Source of the DNA: Ascochyta rabiei
Taxonomy: Eukaryota; Ascomycota; Dothideomycetes; Pleosporales; Didymellaceae
Direction of reading: 5' to 3'
DNA: 64,000 nucleotides
Assembly (NCBI RefSeq): GCF_004011695.2
Contig: NC_082420.1
Coordinates: forward strand, 496,001-560,000
The notes under the pieces are model-generated. The model saw nothing but the letters and a program-made list of their open reading frames with translations. It made no database searches and was not told where the DNA came from. The position numbers and the translations under genes are program-made. Positions 22,901-33,237 of this stretch are shown here, one piece after another (position 1 is the first letter of the stretch; each line of letters begins with the position of its first letter).

Positions 22901-22963
22901 GAATGGTGTATACTCGAGCTTGCTCTCCTCCAAATTCGCAGGAGCAATCTTCCAGCTTGCCAT
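19901..22963 (-). CDS. von Willebrand A domain protein with Cys-rich centre, 1020 aa
   Basis: Large intronless frame of unknown function. With numbering from an upstream in-frame TTG at 22999, the first ATG is codon 13 (22963). The N-terminal vWA domain shows a complete metal-ion-dependent adhesion site: AVDDSGSTAG (Asp43, Ser45, Ser47), Thr100 in GHGGT, and Asp126 in LLTDGEIWD. Residues 441-501 carry two Cys-x2-Cys pairs (445/448 and 498/501) and additional Cys, a likely zinc-binding unit. A further Cys-rich motif, RCGSASCGQVFC, lies near residue 850. No signal peptide or membrane helix is evident, so an intracellular scaffold is likely. The start may lie in an upstream exon, because an acceptor-like TTGCAG directly precedes codon 2. 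Vertebrate-type adhesion is unlikely; a ubiquitin- or stress-related role is possible but unproven. Confidence 0.72.
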   Translation of the reverse strand: MASWKIAPANLEESKLEYTPFLGSRKFFAVDDSGSTAGAVLRQERAFVDAFRESHSNVADAISLWGSNCDTPGTRFNSVNWTSGHGGTQPSKILGNVAALKTIRKADVWFLLTDGEIWDADVHRLADLAHESEVLNVPLVFVITGSRGSSPGTANISVGISFFASSHDTLILFKETQTGKIYVIAAKGCFTELGGSAAARDLASWVDLPVFETEVEFFTHCKKNNINVVKSETREESTGGVSLGSTWEGQHDGPVRVNLESLLGSGFLSDTDAANLLAEEAFDALAIACKTRRRIPELRAFFQSQKVEQVAPKLEDRHGAAVIIAKMADAATSDEDRKHLQVRLREAHTANRRDYQKRITDFAGSITEQALRKRNQSVDAALRSLASLEAASYNADIISRRSNRARRAEVVNSTPAVDMANLDFDAPSCKGYCLICCGDDEVMSICFKEADPENKEDNTSDFALNFPLAAGASLKNVNLVSSQNICFQCAILGPEGMSVYKEKLTAIIPAVQYDGSNKKYINDQLYSALTARLATGAAGIAQLFMSILQKVMQTKSWAGAGMEASHASADEHFEAVQRRKTFQWMLSQLIHNTYTRETFNETGEWVRFPQALSWVANDFESNGLASFAVTYPVAGIGSLLAVGQYTGAFSEDLVNRLKATKELHSVVSKYLADLHTTLQQRSASEDSHPQHWKQTYLELIYRDFNGPLVPVDRGEASILDDVESFKQRLAVCLRQGSAPGDPGSGIHAVIMRKIQVILFWLVFTQRGHCTAQTFFTRTRHDQHLAPAVLDPNLTVPTSSYQQILLSIFARHDADLIDPEQAISHKTVIPFANPFGASVLRCGSASCGQVFCEANNLHPQAITSDAVEAIRRARTKHLIDVFGIRGRFERSDTGLPERAAAGQPPSSIHTNLHMTIVREWTEQTRDARRAIVGGGAARAEFVHGVRSRLCQQGRGDIFSAHTERDVEALLPSFFEALAAALRGEGKSADDVAVYCHDFARNRLEHKIVYELMEGASHGILR

Positions 22964-23980
22964 GATGAGCTTCCAGTCCTCCCGCTGAGATCTCTGCAAT
23001 GATCGTGTCTTGCAGTCGCAATCTTGCTGACAACGAATCTGTGGTGGGTCTGACAGTACAGTGCAGGAGCTGCTGTGTCAAAACGGATGTCGACAAAAAC
23101 GACTTCAAGATTGTGTACCGACTGAACGACGAAGAATGCCGTAATTGAGAGAGATGACGAGGAAAACACAAATGCAGGGCCGCCTCTTCTTTTCAATGCA
23201 TGCTGGAAGCGCGGAACTTTGACTCGATTGCAACACAATTCGGGACGGAAGCCTGACAGCCTACCAGGCACCAGCGACGATCTTCCATTCAGGGTTAGCT
23301 CAGGAAGACGCTCTCGTTCATTGCGTCTGACAGTCACAGATTCTCCCGTGGAAACAGACGAAAGGGGCGGAGCAACATCGTGTCGCATCATGACTGTGAT
23401 GTTGTGGGAGTCGATGGTAAGGGAAGGGCGGAGGAGTACGAGCGGACCTACGCTAGCCGTCGAATACGGTTAATACCACCTCGTATCCCGTCGCCCTTTC
23501 ATCGTATCTTGCACAGCGACATGAAATCCATAGATGTGCAAGTAAAAATATGCTTGATCGACAGAATTATATAGCTTCCACATCTGTGTTTTCAAATACC
23601 CAAAGTAAATCTATCGGTGCAGCTTAATTGCTGCGTATACAGCTGCTCCGGCAGAACAATAGCGTAGCACCCACCGATGCTTTGGAGACCTCTCCTAAGC
23701 GCGTGGATGATAGCAATGAGTAAACTGGAGACTTGAAAAAAGGGTTTGACTGTTTTGTGGTCACGATATTAGCGATGTCAAGATTGTTGGTGTCACTGGT
23801 TGATAGACTTTAAGCACAGCGCTTCAAAAGTCATCGGTAGTTTAATTTTCATAAACCTTGGCATTCGTACTTCTACAACATCTTTTGAAAATTCTTGTGG
23901 AAGTTGTTGTTATGGATTGGCTTTGGTGCTGACGCCTCTGCCCTATTCCTGGATTGTATTCATGTACAGAACAAAGCTGC
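22964..23980. other. upstream region of vWA gene, about 1 kb
   Basis: No full gene was recognised. A missing 5' exon of the vWA protein could lie in 23000-23400, where minus-strand frames are open, but no start exon could be defended. Confidence 0.45.
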
Positions 23981-25512
23981 TTACACCTCCTGACCACAGG
24001 TCAACAAGTGCCTCTCGCCATCCTCTGGTACCGTCCAAGGAAGTTCGATACCTGTCAGACCCCTCGTTGAGATCATGCTAGCATTGACAGGGCTCTTGGG
24101 GATAATCTCGTGTCCCTTTGTGGCAAGAATCGATAGAACGTGAGCAGCTGCCTTGGCATTGATGGTGAGCGTCGTTGGGTTCGGGTTGTCAATCGTATCG
24201 CAAGCTTGGTGGTAGCAAGGGTCTTGCTCGACTCCGGTTCCGGTGTGCAGACCTCCTACGGGCTTCCCGATGTTCATGAACGACTGATAGTCACTACCAC
24301 CGCTAAAGCGAGCGGCAGTCACGTTGATGCCTTTCTTGGTGAAATCGTCAACGAAGAGTTTCTCGATCGCCGCGGAACCCGGAGCACCGCTGAGGTTGAA
24401 GCTGCTGCCATCGCCGTCGAAAACGCCGAAGTAACCCCGAGACACCATGTCGAAATTTAGGTAGGCGAGGATCTTGTCCGCCTCTGTACTGTTCAGGTTC
24501 TGCGTGTAGTACTTTGATCCTACGAGACCGTTCTCCTCAGCTCCCCAGAAATTCAGCCGGACCTTATTCTTGACTCCAAAGTGTTCAAGAGCTCTGCTGA
24601 TTTCCAGAATCAAAGTAGTACCTGAGCCATCGTCGTTGATGCCGGCACCTGCTTGTACACTATCGAGGTGAGCACCAAGCATGATTACGTTGTTTGGGTC
24701 GCCGCCCTTGGTCTCGGTGATGACATTCTGCGTTATCCTGGTCTCTACGGTCTGCGTCTGCTGAAAATATGCTTCGATTGCGTCGCCAGCATTGAGGCGC
24801 GTAACGAGAGCCTCGCCGTCGACCTTGTTGATGTAGCCAGCAGAACGATACGCCTCGGGGTTCGGTGCCGAAAGAGTACCACCTGTCACGTTGGTGGTGA
24901 CATCACTGTAGATGATGACAGCGGCAGCTCCCGCAGCTACAGCAGGCTTGACACGGCCAGCAAGTGTAGTTCCATCCGGACAAGTTCCTCGCTGGACAAG
25001 CACAATCTTGCCCTCAACATCGAGATCGTTGTACGATTCGTTGGTGCAGCCCTCGGGGCCAGAAGCGCCGAGGACGAGGGGCAAGGTCAATCCCTCGGGA
25101 GTTGTTGATGGCGAGTATGTCAAGCCAATCACATGGTAAGACGTATTATCGACACTGAACTTGATGGACTCGACCCGGCTGAACAGAGCAGGAAAGTCCT
25201 GGACCCATGTACGAAGGTTCTTCAATGGCTTCGTCTTCGAAAGGATGTAATCCACGCTGGCGGCGTACCCAGGTAGACCAAAGGCGCGGTTGCCACCGTT
25301 TGCTTTAGCAATAGAGTCTAGGGCTTCGAGGTTTGCCATGAGCCTGATTTAAGGTGAGCTTTGTGATATTGGATGCTCCCACAATTGCCGTACTTCTTGG
25401 TAGTGATCTTCTCCTGAAGTTTCTTCGACGAAACCAGCTCCCTCCTGTCATCAACTGTCGCCGCAAGTGCCTGAACTGTGCATGACAGCAGCAGAAGGGC
25501 GTTGAACTTCAT
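23981..25512 (-). CDS. secreted M28 zinc aminopeptidase with PA domain (leucine aminopeptidase 2-like)
   Basis: Extracellular aminopeptidase that removes N-terminal residues, of the M28A type (fungal Lap2, yeast vacuolar aminopeptidase Y). The exons are 25512-25394 and 25343-23981 (493 aa, the usual Lap2 length). The first exon encodes a signal peptide (MKFNALLLLSCTVQALAAT). A protease-associated domain follows (GKIVLVQRGTCPDG...AVIIYSD). The zinc-site residues are recognisable in order: His and Asp in LGAHLDSVQAGAGINDDGSG, Glu-Glu in WGAEENG, Asp in NFDMVSRG and His in CYHQACDT. The 50-nt intron joins KK to LMANLEALDS. Nutrient acquisition by protein degradation is the known family role. The upstream neighbour is chorismate mutase on the same strand, with no apparent link. 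Confidence 0.94.
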
Positions 25513-26702
25513 TTTGACGGTGCGACTGACACGAGTTGATGTTCAACCAAGTTCAAGAGGTGGAGCGTTGGATTTGTGGGCGCCGACAGTTCATATACCA
25601 CATCCGGGTGATTGCACCCTGCGTGCGCACGACACCATGGCGTTCCACTGTTATCGGAACATTGGACGCTTCTTTGCGGTTGCTGCGTCGAGAGAGGAAG
25701 CTACCAAGACAGTAGATCGTCGTTTGCCAAGGACGACGTTGACACCTTCCAAAGTAGTGAAAGCGCCTTGCTTGGCGACTGCTGCTCGTCATTGCCAAAG
25801 GTTCGGTAATATGATGCTTTCTACAAGATCTATTTCGAAGAAGAGCGCTTCGAATCCTTTCTATGGAAGAAGCGCTCGTGGTGTGTAATGTGTGGAAGCG
25901 ACCGTAACCGTGGCACCAGCATCGAAGCCACAGCCAACGATGGAACTATGCTCTTCGAAACAGGCTGAAAACGGACGTTACAGTCTTGTATTTCGCGTTC
26001 CGAGATGTGAGAGCTTATCAGGTAGTCCAGGTTCAAATTTCGATCTCCATAGCATAGCGATGGCTTACTCCCAACGAGTCCCGAGGAAACAGCTTGTCAG
26101 GCGCACTCATCGCCCGCTCTTTTTCTACTGATGCTGTTGGTTGCTGTACTAGCACCGAAGTCCTCCGTCAGTCTTGCGGCGTTTGAGCGTGGATGTTGGT
26201 CGGTGTCGTGTAGGCATCAGAGACTGATGTGAGTATGGTATCGGTGTTTCGCTCGAAGTTGTATCCATATATACGTGATGTACATCTTCTTTCCAAGACT
26301 GTTCTTTGCGTGTCCAATGAACAGTCTCTTCGTCTCGTCGTGCCACGCAAGGCCGTCGTTATCCTGCTCGAGTCAGCACCACTCAATCCCCGAAATTAGT
26401 TAGCGGCTCTGGTATGCTTGTTGTAGCTGCGGACCTCGCGTGATTTGCGATTGCGTGCCTTGTCGGTAGATGAGCGTGGGTGGTAGAGCGTCAGTCAGAG
26501 GTGGTGGATGGCTAAAGACTGGTGGGGGGAGAGCCCACAGGTGACAAACGGCAGGCCTGAGTGAAGGTGATGGAGGTAAAATGCAGCTGAGATTTGTGAG
26601 AGGAAGACTGTACTACCTTTTCCAGAATGTGATAGTGTCTAGTGGCCGCGAAGAACTCAGGCTGCGAAGTGAACTTGTTTCTTATTCCTGGGGTATCATA
26701 TT
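25513..26702. other. intergenic, about 1.2 kb, no gene seen
   Basis: Between the aminopeptidase start and the chorismate mutase stop. Frames of 60-140 codons exist on both strands without family resemblance. Confidence 0.55.
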
Positions 26703-27600
26703 CTATTCCCACTGGGTCCCCTTTAGCCTCTGCATGAGATACTCGACCTCAACCTCTTTCGTCAAGGGGATCACCCAGTCCTTGTACATGGCCACGACGG
26801 CATCCGCGTTGACCTTGCTGACGCCGTCCGCCGCGAGATCTGGATCTGTGCCGTACGTCTTGGCCTTGAGGCGCAGTCTCTCGAGGACCTTCTTCTCGAC
26901 GGCCGCGTTTGTGATGGCCTCGTCTATACCCTGCCTGTCCTCGGCCTTGATCAGCGCGGCGAAGCGCTCGGGCTCCTTCTGGAACTTTGCCTCGGCGACG
27001 AATTTTCCAAAGTGAATGCGCCGCGACAGGGCCTGCAGGCACAGGACGTCGCAGGTGCCCGCGCTGCCGTAGTTCTCCTGCGACTCGCCGCGGTCGCCCT
27101 CGGCTTTCTGCAGACAGGCGGCGGGCAGGATGTGCTGGGTGTAGCAGTCCTTCAGCTTGGAGTTGACGTTGACGTCGTTGTCGTGCAGGATCCTGGGGTA
27201 GTGGAGCGGCTTGAGGATGGGCTCTTGCAGGGCGTCCGGGAAGAACGGGTACTCGTCGGGCGACTGGTAGCGGCGGACGAGCGACTGCAGGCGCTCTTGC
27301 TCGCGCAGCATCCAGTCGAGGAAGGAGAGCGAGGGGGTGCCGATGTCGACGGCGCCGGGAACGTATATTGTGGGGTTGAGGGGGAACTGGACGCGCTCGA
27401 TCAGGTGGAAGGTGATTGTGTCTTCGAGGCGGCTGTGCTGCGTCAGTGCGTGTTTGCGAGGGAAGGGGTGAGGAGGGTGAAGGGGGTGAGGAGGGCGAGG
27501 AGGGTCAGGGGTGAGGAAGGAGCAAGTACATGAGCTGGAAGCGGATGTTGGCGAGGTCGAGGGCCTTGGAGGCGTCGGAGAGGTCAATGGCCATGTCCAT
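26703..27600 (-). CDS. ARO7: chorismate mutase
   Basis: Converts chorismate to prephenate, the first committed step to Phe and Tyr, in the cytosol. The exons are 27600-27530 and 27432-26703 (266 aa; the yeast enzyme is 256 aa). The junction gives [21 protein letters not shown], the conserved N-terminal helix carrying the catalytic Arg and allosteric elements. [30 protein letters not shown] and the C-terminal [11 protein letters not shown] are typical of the AroQ eukaryotic dimer regulated by Trp (activator) and Tyr (inhibitor). The 97-nt intron is longer than most here and its sense strand is strongly pyrimidine-rich. The gene shares a 436-bp upstream region with the divergent MDV1 gene. Confidence 0.95.
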
Positions 27601-28036
27601 GGCGTCGAGGTGCTGGGCGTGATGGCGGGCGAGAGCGACAGCAAATGTGCATAGACCACGAAGTACACATGGCGCCTGGCACGCAGGTAGACATAATACG
27701 CCGGACGTCGGCGCCGTGTGAGAGGGAGCTAGGATGACGCAGTTGGGAAGCTCCACTCGAACAACATTGCATTGCGGAGCTCAGACTTGGTTCCAAAACG
27801 CCCCCCCCCCTCAAGCGACACAGCAACACCGCGACACCTCGCGCCTCACGCCTCACGCCTCGCGCCTCACGCCTCACGCCTCGCGCCTCACGCCTCACGC
27901 CTCACGCCTCGCATTTCACCACGCGCAGCCCCCGCCATCCACCCGCTCTCGAGCCGCACACGCACAACTCAAACATGTCCTAAGCCCACGCTCCCATTCC
28001 ACCGACTCACGTGCGCATCCCTTCACAGCTGCTCGC
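27601..28036. promoter_or_regulatory. shared divergent upstream region of ARO7 and MDV1
   Basis: 436 bp separate the two start codons. It contains a run of about ten C near 27800 and a GC-rich 7-bp minisatellite. Promoter function is inferred from gene orientation only. Confidence 0.6.
27837..27912. repeat. CCTCACG/CCTCGCG heptanucleotide minisatellite
   Basis: About eleven 7-bp units alternating between CCTCACG and CCTCGCG, in the divergent ARO7/MDV1 upstream region. Confidence 0.85.
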
Positions 28037-30152
28037 ATGCCACCCTCGAACCGTCATGGCTCGCCCGGGCGCGGACGGTCAACGAGCCCGCGGCCCCTGA
28101 TACCGACAGAGCACGAGGACCCAAGCCTCATCGACACCCTGCCCGATGTGACCACGCCCCCAGCCACACACGCGCCAAGCCGATGCTGACCATGTCCAGA
28201 CGCGCCAGTTGCAGGCCTTTGGTCGCAAAGTCACCGCCACCGCCAGCAGCCTGATAGGCACCGACGGCGTTGCCCAGCACTACCAGAACGCGCTGGGCGA
28301 GCTGCACCGCGAGATTCGCCGCCCCATGCTGCAGCGCTCCGTCTTCTCCTTTGCCAACACCACGCCCCGCGAAATCGTGCGCTCGAGGATCTCCGTCCCC
28401 GAGATCCAGCAACGAGCGCTGTCCTACATCCCCGACGACATCCTGCACAACATCCCCGAGGACAGCAACGAATTCTCGCTCTTCCAGGGCTTCCAGGCTT
28501 CGCTGCCAGAGGAGCCGCTCAAGGGACCGAAACATGGCAAGCGCAACGCCAGGGGCCAGAAGCTGATTGGGGAGGAGCTGCAAGACGACAATGACGCAAA
28601 CACGCCGCCGTCGATGCAGAAACTCAAGACCCAGAAGCAGCGCATGGGCCACAGACTGGAGATGATGGGGGTGCGGAAACACATGTGCGTGGCCGAGATT
28701 CTCGAGATCGACAACAAGATTGCGAACCTCAACACACTGCGCAAGATGACGCTGGATCGTCTGGCAGGACTGGAGATTGAGGAGGCCGAGCTGGAGCAGG
28801 ACTTGCTGGGCGTCGACAACCGGATCGAGGACCTGCAAGAAGAGCTGGACGATGCAGCAGCCCTTGCGCCCAAGTCTCCTGAGAGACCAACCACCGCTGA
28901 GGAAGACGCCGAAGCCGGGGACAGCTTCATGTCTGAGTCCATCTACAAGAAGCTGCCGAGCCCAAAGTCCAAGAAGCACAACAAACGCCCAATACGCCGC
29001 ATATCCATGCCCATCTTGCACGAACACCTCGAGCCAGGTTCCAAAATCAAGGAGCTGCCCGCACACAACGACACCATCACGGCCCTGGACTTTGACGCGC
29101 CGTGGGGCACACTCGTGACCGCTTCTCTGGACGACACTGTGCGAGTGTGGGATCTGAACGCCGGTCGCTGCATTGGCATGCTCGAGGGCCACCTCTCCTC
29201 TGTGCGCTGTCTGCAAGTCGAAGAAAACATTGTTGCCACAGGATCCATGGACGCAACCATCCGCCTCTGGGACCTCAGCAAAGCCGAATACGCACCCCTC
29301 GACAACCGGATAAACAAGCACGACGACGACGACGAAGACGAGGACGGCCTTGCCTTTGAGAACTCGGCCGATGCGCCGCCCGCCCCTCCACCCACTATGA
29401 TGCAAGACTGCCCCCTGTTCTCCCTCGAGTCCCACGTTGATGAAGTGACGGCCCTCCACTTCCGCGGCGACACGCTCGTCTCTGGCTCAGCAGACAAGAC
29501 GCTCCGGCAATGGGATCTTGTCAAGGGACGCTGTGTGCAAACACTCGATGTGCTGTGGGCGGCTGCGCAAGCATCCGCAACCGACACCACGAACAACGGA
29601 CAGTGGCGCGGAACAGGCCGTGCGATGGACACTTCTGCGGACTTTGTCGGCGCTATTCAAGTCTTTGATGCCGCGCTTGCGTGCGGTACTGCGGACGGAA
29701 TGGTCAGGTTGTGGGATCTGAGGAGTGGACAGGTCCACCGCAGTCTGGTAGGACACACAGGGCCGGTGACTGCGCTGCAGTTCGACGACGTGCACCTCGT
29801 TACTGCAAGTGCGGATAGAAGTATTCGAGTGAGTCTTATTTCTACCTACACACAAAGAAAACATGCACTAACATTACGACAGATCTGGGATCTCCGCACC
29901 GGCTCCATCTACGACGCCTATGCCTACGACAACCCGGTCACGAGCATGATGTTCGACGCCCGCCGCATTGTGTCTGCCGCGGGCGAGGATGTGGTCAAGG
30001 TCTACGACAAGACAGATGGAAGGCACTGGAACTGCGGGCCTGGTGCTGTTGAGGAAGAAGGCCGACGCAATGTAATTGAGAGGGTGAGGATAAAGGACGG
30101 GTATCTGGTGGAGGGCCGGAGGGACGGCACGGTTGGGGTGTGGTCGTGCTAG
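28037..30152 (+). CDS. MDV1: mitochondrial division protein 1 (WD40 adaptor)
   Basis: Adaptor that links the outer-membrane receptor Fis1 to the dynamin Dnm1 during mitochondrial fission. The exons are 28037-28147, 28200-29828 and 29883-30152 (669 aa). The first intron (52 nt, GTGACC donor, GCTGAC branch site) joins DTLPD to [11 protein letters not shown], the conserved family start. The N-terminal Fis1-binding region (to about residue 170) includes [22 protein letters not shown] coiled coil lies at about 170-240 ([17 protein letters not shown]... LEQDLLGV) and a WD40 propeller fills the C-terminal half, with [55 protein letters not shown] and [11 protein letters not shown] blades. The second intron is a multiple of three, so retention would keep the frame open. 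Confidence 0.95.
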
Positions 30153-30746
30153 TGTGTGTACGCATTGAGAGGGAAGGGCGTGTCTGTACATATATTGGTG
30201 TATGCAAAGCTGGGTCTCGAGTGCATAGCAAGCGAATTGAATCATTACGAATACGATTTGGATGTACGTATGTTCGGATAATGCACCACCATTCCTGCCG
30301 ACCACCGTGTTCCGAATGACTGCAATTGGTGTTGAGTCGTGACGAGCGCAAGACACGATATCCACGTTCCTGTGTATATCGTACGCGCTTCGTACGAGAG
30401 CCGCGACTAAACCAGATGGAAGCTGGCGGAAGGGCTAAACAACACACAAGTGCCGACGCCGAAGCTTGTAGTGGAGCTTTTCATGTGGCAGCTTGATCGC
30501 TCTTGGCTAGCTCCGATCCAAGCTGAGTTACGTCACTGTTAAAGCAGCAACATCAACATTTCTGCCGCGATAGCTTCATGAAAGACGACAAGTCTCCAAC
30601 ACCACTCGCTTTGCTTCTGTTGTTATGATGTGCATGGACGCTTGCATCTAGACTCCATCAATTGACACCCTACCACACCTCTCCGACACCTCCACCTCCA
30701 CCTCCACCAGCTGCCCGGCGCCACAGCTGCACCTCCAGTCGCCGCA
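30153..30746. other. intergenic, no gene seen
   Basis: 3' flank of MDV1 and promoter of the NADH dehydrogenase gene. A CT-rich CTCCACCTCCACC stretch lies near 30688-30710 within the probable leader. Confidence 0.6.
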
Positions 30747-32877
30747 ATGCTCCCACGACAAGCTGCATCTCTGTCGCGCGCATCCAACATCGCCTCTAGA
30801 GCCTCACCGCTGTGCAGAAGAGCGCCTCGAACCACGTTCTCGCAAAACCGCACCTTCTTCACGAGCAATGGCAACCCCGAGTCCAAGGCGAAACGCGCCC
30901 AGCTGCTGGGTTCCGCTGCCCTTAAGAACGCTCGTCTGAGCAAAGACAGGGCGTCTCTCGTCCGCTCGCTCTCCACAAAGCCCCTCCCCGCGCCCACCTC
31001 TCGAATCGTACGTTATGCATGGCGATCAGCCGCGTGGCTGGGCAGCTTCGTGGCCGTCAGTGGTACCCTCGTCGTCGCATTCTTCATCTACGACGCCACC
31101 ACATACAAGGAAGAGCCAGATGCGGTCGACATTCCTGTCTCGGAGCTGGCACTGAACCCGCGAAGAGGCGGGCCAAAGAACCTGCCCATCGCTGACCACT
31201 TTGTCGACGACGACGACTGCCCGGAAAACAGGGCCGTCAAGCACAAGCCGAAGCTGGTCATTTTGGGAACAGGATGGGGCAGCGTTGCGCTCTTGAAGAC
31301 ACTGAATCCCGACGAATACCACGTTACCGTCATCTCGCCCTCCAACACTTTCCTCTTCACTCCCATGCTGCCGTCGGCGACTGTTGGCACCCTCGAGCTA
31401 CGATCCCTAGTCGAGCCTGTGAGGCGTATCGTCAGGAGGGTGCGCGGACACTTTCTCAAGGCGAAAGCTGAGGACGTTCACTTTTCAGAGAAGCTCATCG
31501 AGTGTTCCTCCACTGACGCTGACGGCAAAGAAAGCCGCTTCTACGTGCCCTACGACAAGCTGGTAGTTGGTGTGGGCTCCGTCACCAATCCTCATGGCGT
31601 CAAGGGACTAGAGAACTGCCACTTCCTCAAGGACATCAGTGATGCGCGACTGATCCGTAACGCAGTCGTTCAAAACCTCGAGACCGCGTGCCTGCCCACA
31701 ACGAGCGACGAAGAGCGCAGACGGCTTCTGTCCTTTGTCGTTTGCGGCGGTGGACCCACCGGTGTCGAGTTTGCAGCTGAATTGTTCGACATGCTGAACG
31801 AGGATCTGTGCAAGCAGTACCCGCGAATTCTCCGCAATGAAATCTCCGTCCACGTCATCCAGTCTCGAAGCCACATTCTCAACACCTATGACGAGGCTTT
31901 GTCTCAGTACGCCGAGACTCGGTTTGCGCACGATGCCGTCGATATCCAGACAAACGCTCGCGTGAAGGAGGTCCTGCCCGACAGAATCTTATACTCTCAG
32001 AAGGGCGACGGCGATGATGCCAAGATTGTCACCAAGGAGATCCCCATGGGCTTCTGCTTATGGTCGACTGGTGTTGCGCAGACCGACTTCTGCAAGAGGC
32101 TCGCTCAGAAGCTCGATGGCCAGAACAACAAGCACGCGCTTGAGACAGACACCCACCTTCGCCTCAGCGGCTCACCACTGGGTGACGTCTACGCCATCGG
32201 CGACTGCGCGACTGTTCAGAACAACGTCTCTGACCACATCGTGAACTTCCTCCGTACCACAGCTTGGGAGAAGGGCAAGGACCCTGAGAAGCTGCAGATT
32301 TCGTACAATGACTGGCGCGGTGTCGCCAGGCGCGTCAAGCAGCGCTTCCCACAAGCTGCCAACCACCTGCGTCGACTGGATAAGCTCTTCGAGCAGTACG
32401 ACAAGGACAAGTCTGGTACCCTCGACTTCGGCGAGCTTAGGGAGCTGCTGTTCCAGATTGACTCGAAGCTGACATCGCTCCCCGCCACCGCCCAGCGTGC
32501 GAACCAGCAGGGTCAGTACCTAGGCCGCAAGTTCAACAAAATCGCCCAGGCGGCGCCAGGCCTGGCGCTGAATGACGTGGACTACGGCGACATCGACGAC
32601 GCAGTATACAAGGCATTTGAGTACACGCACCTCGGCAGTCTGGCATATATCGGAAACGCTGCCATTTTCGACTGGAATGGCTACGGACTCAGCGGTGGTC
32701 TGTTGGCTGTGTATCTGTGGAGAGGCGTGTACTTTGCGCAGTCGGTGAGCTTCCGCACCAGGGCCCTCCTTGCCATGGACTGGACCAAGAGGGCACTTTT
32801 CGGACGTGGTACGTCAAGACATTACCCGGTTCTATTAAACAGCATGCTAATCCGTGACAGACCTGATGAACTTCTAA
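30747..32877 (+). CDS. external alternative NADH dehydrogenase with EF-hand
   Basis: Type II NADH:ubiquinone oxidoreductase (NDE-like) of the inner mitochondrial membrane, which passes electrons from cytosolic NAD(P)H to ubiquinone without pumping protons. The exons are 30747-32808 and 32861-32877 (692 aa); the last exon codes only for the final residues DLMNF. The N-terminus is rich in Arg/Ser and free of acids, a mitochondrial presequence. A membrane segment lies around residues 95-118. The FAD-binding Gly motif is at 172-178 (LGTGWGS), and the NADH-binding one is FVVCGGGPTGVEFAAEL near 329-345. An EF-hand loop (DKDKSGTLDFGE) at about 551-562 suggests calcium regulation, as in Neurospora NDE1. 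The membrane-anchoring C-terminus (YLWRGVYFAQSVSFRTRALL) is present. Confidence 0.95.
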
Positions 32878-33133
32878 GCGTGAGCGATTTTAATAGACTT
32901 CTCCTTTGTCACCATAGCGACAGTGCTTTCTTCTTTCTACTAGACGTAGCATTATTGTACAAACAACAATCCTATTCACTACCGTTTCCAATTACGATTA
33001 TTGACCCACCCCCTAGCCGCCCAAAAAAAGAACAAATCTCACAAAAATAACAGTCACCGTGGCCTTCCATTCCCACCGGGTCGTAACTGTCATGGAGATG
33101 CTAAGTAGTGTGGCATGAAGTACGTAAAAGCGC
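32878..33133. other. 3' flank of NADH dehydrogenase and tRNA
   Basis: Short AT-rich convergent intergenic stretch; no further gene seen. Confidence 0.6.
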
Positions 33134-33140
33134 AAAAAAA
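33134..33140 (-). terminator. RNA polymerase III terminator of tRNA-Tyr
   Basis: A run of seven A on the plus strand, i.e. seven T on the minus strand, starts 10 nt past the tRNA 3' end, as expected for Pol III termination. Confidence 0.8.
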
Positions 33141-33149
33141 GAAGTTGTT

Positions 33150-33237
33150 CTCCGCTCCCAGAATCGAACTAGGGACCTTTCGATAACAATGTTTGCTATT
33201 ACAGTCGAACGTGATAAACCAACTACACCAAGCGGAG
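33150..33237 (-). tRNA. tRNA-Tyr (GUA) with 14-nt intron
   Basis: The minus strand folds as a full cloverleaf. The 7-bp acceptor stem CTCCGCT/AGCGGAG has the C1-G72 pair typical of eukaryotic tRNA-Tyr. The D arm contains AGTTGGTTTA. The anticodon stem is TTCGA/TCGAA. The T arm is CCTAG-TTCGATT-CTGGG. The anticodon loop reads CTGTAA, then a 14-nt intron (33198-33185), then A, placing GTA as anticodon and the intron one base 3' of it, the canonical position. The mature length is 74 nt before CCA addition. Intron limits could shift by one base. Confidence 0.92.

Noticed and set aside
28128..29459. 443-codon open frame antisense to MDV1
   Set aside because: It lies wholly opposite a well-supported WD40 gene; GC-rich codon use leaves the opposite frame open. 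Low-complexity Val/Leu/Gly composition and no family features.
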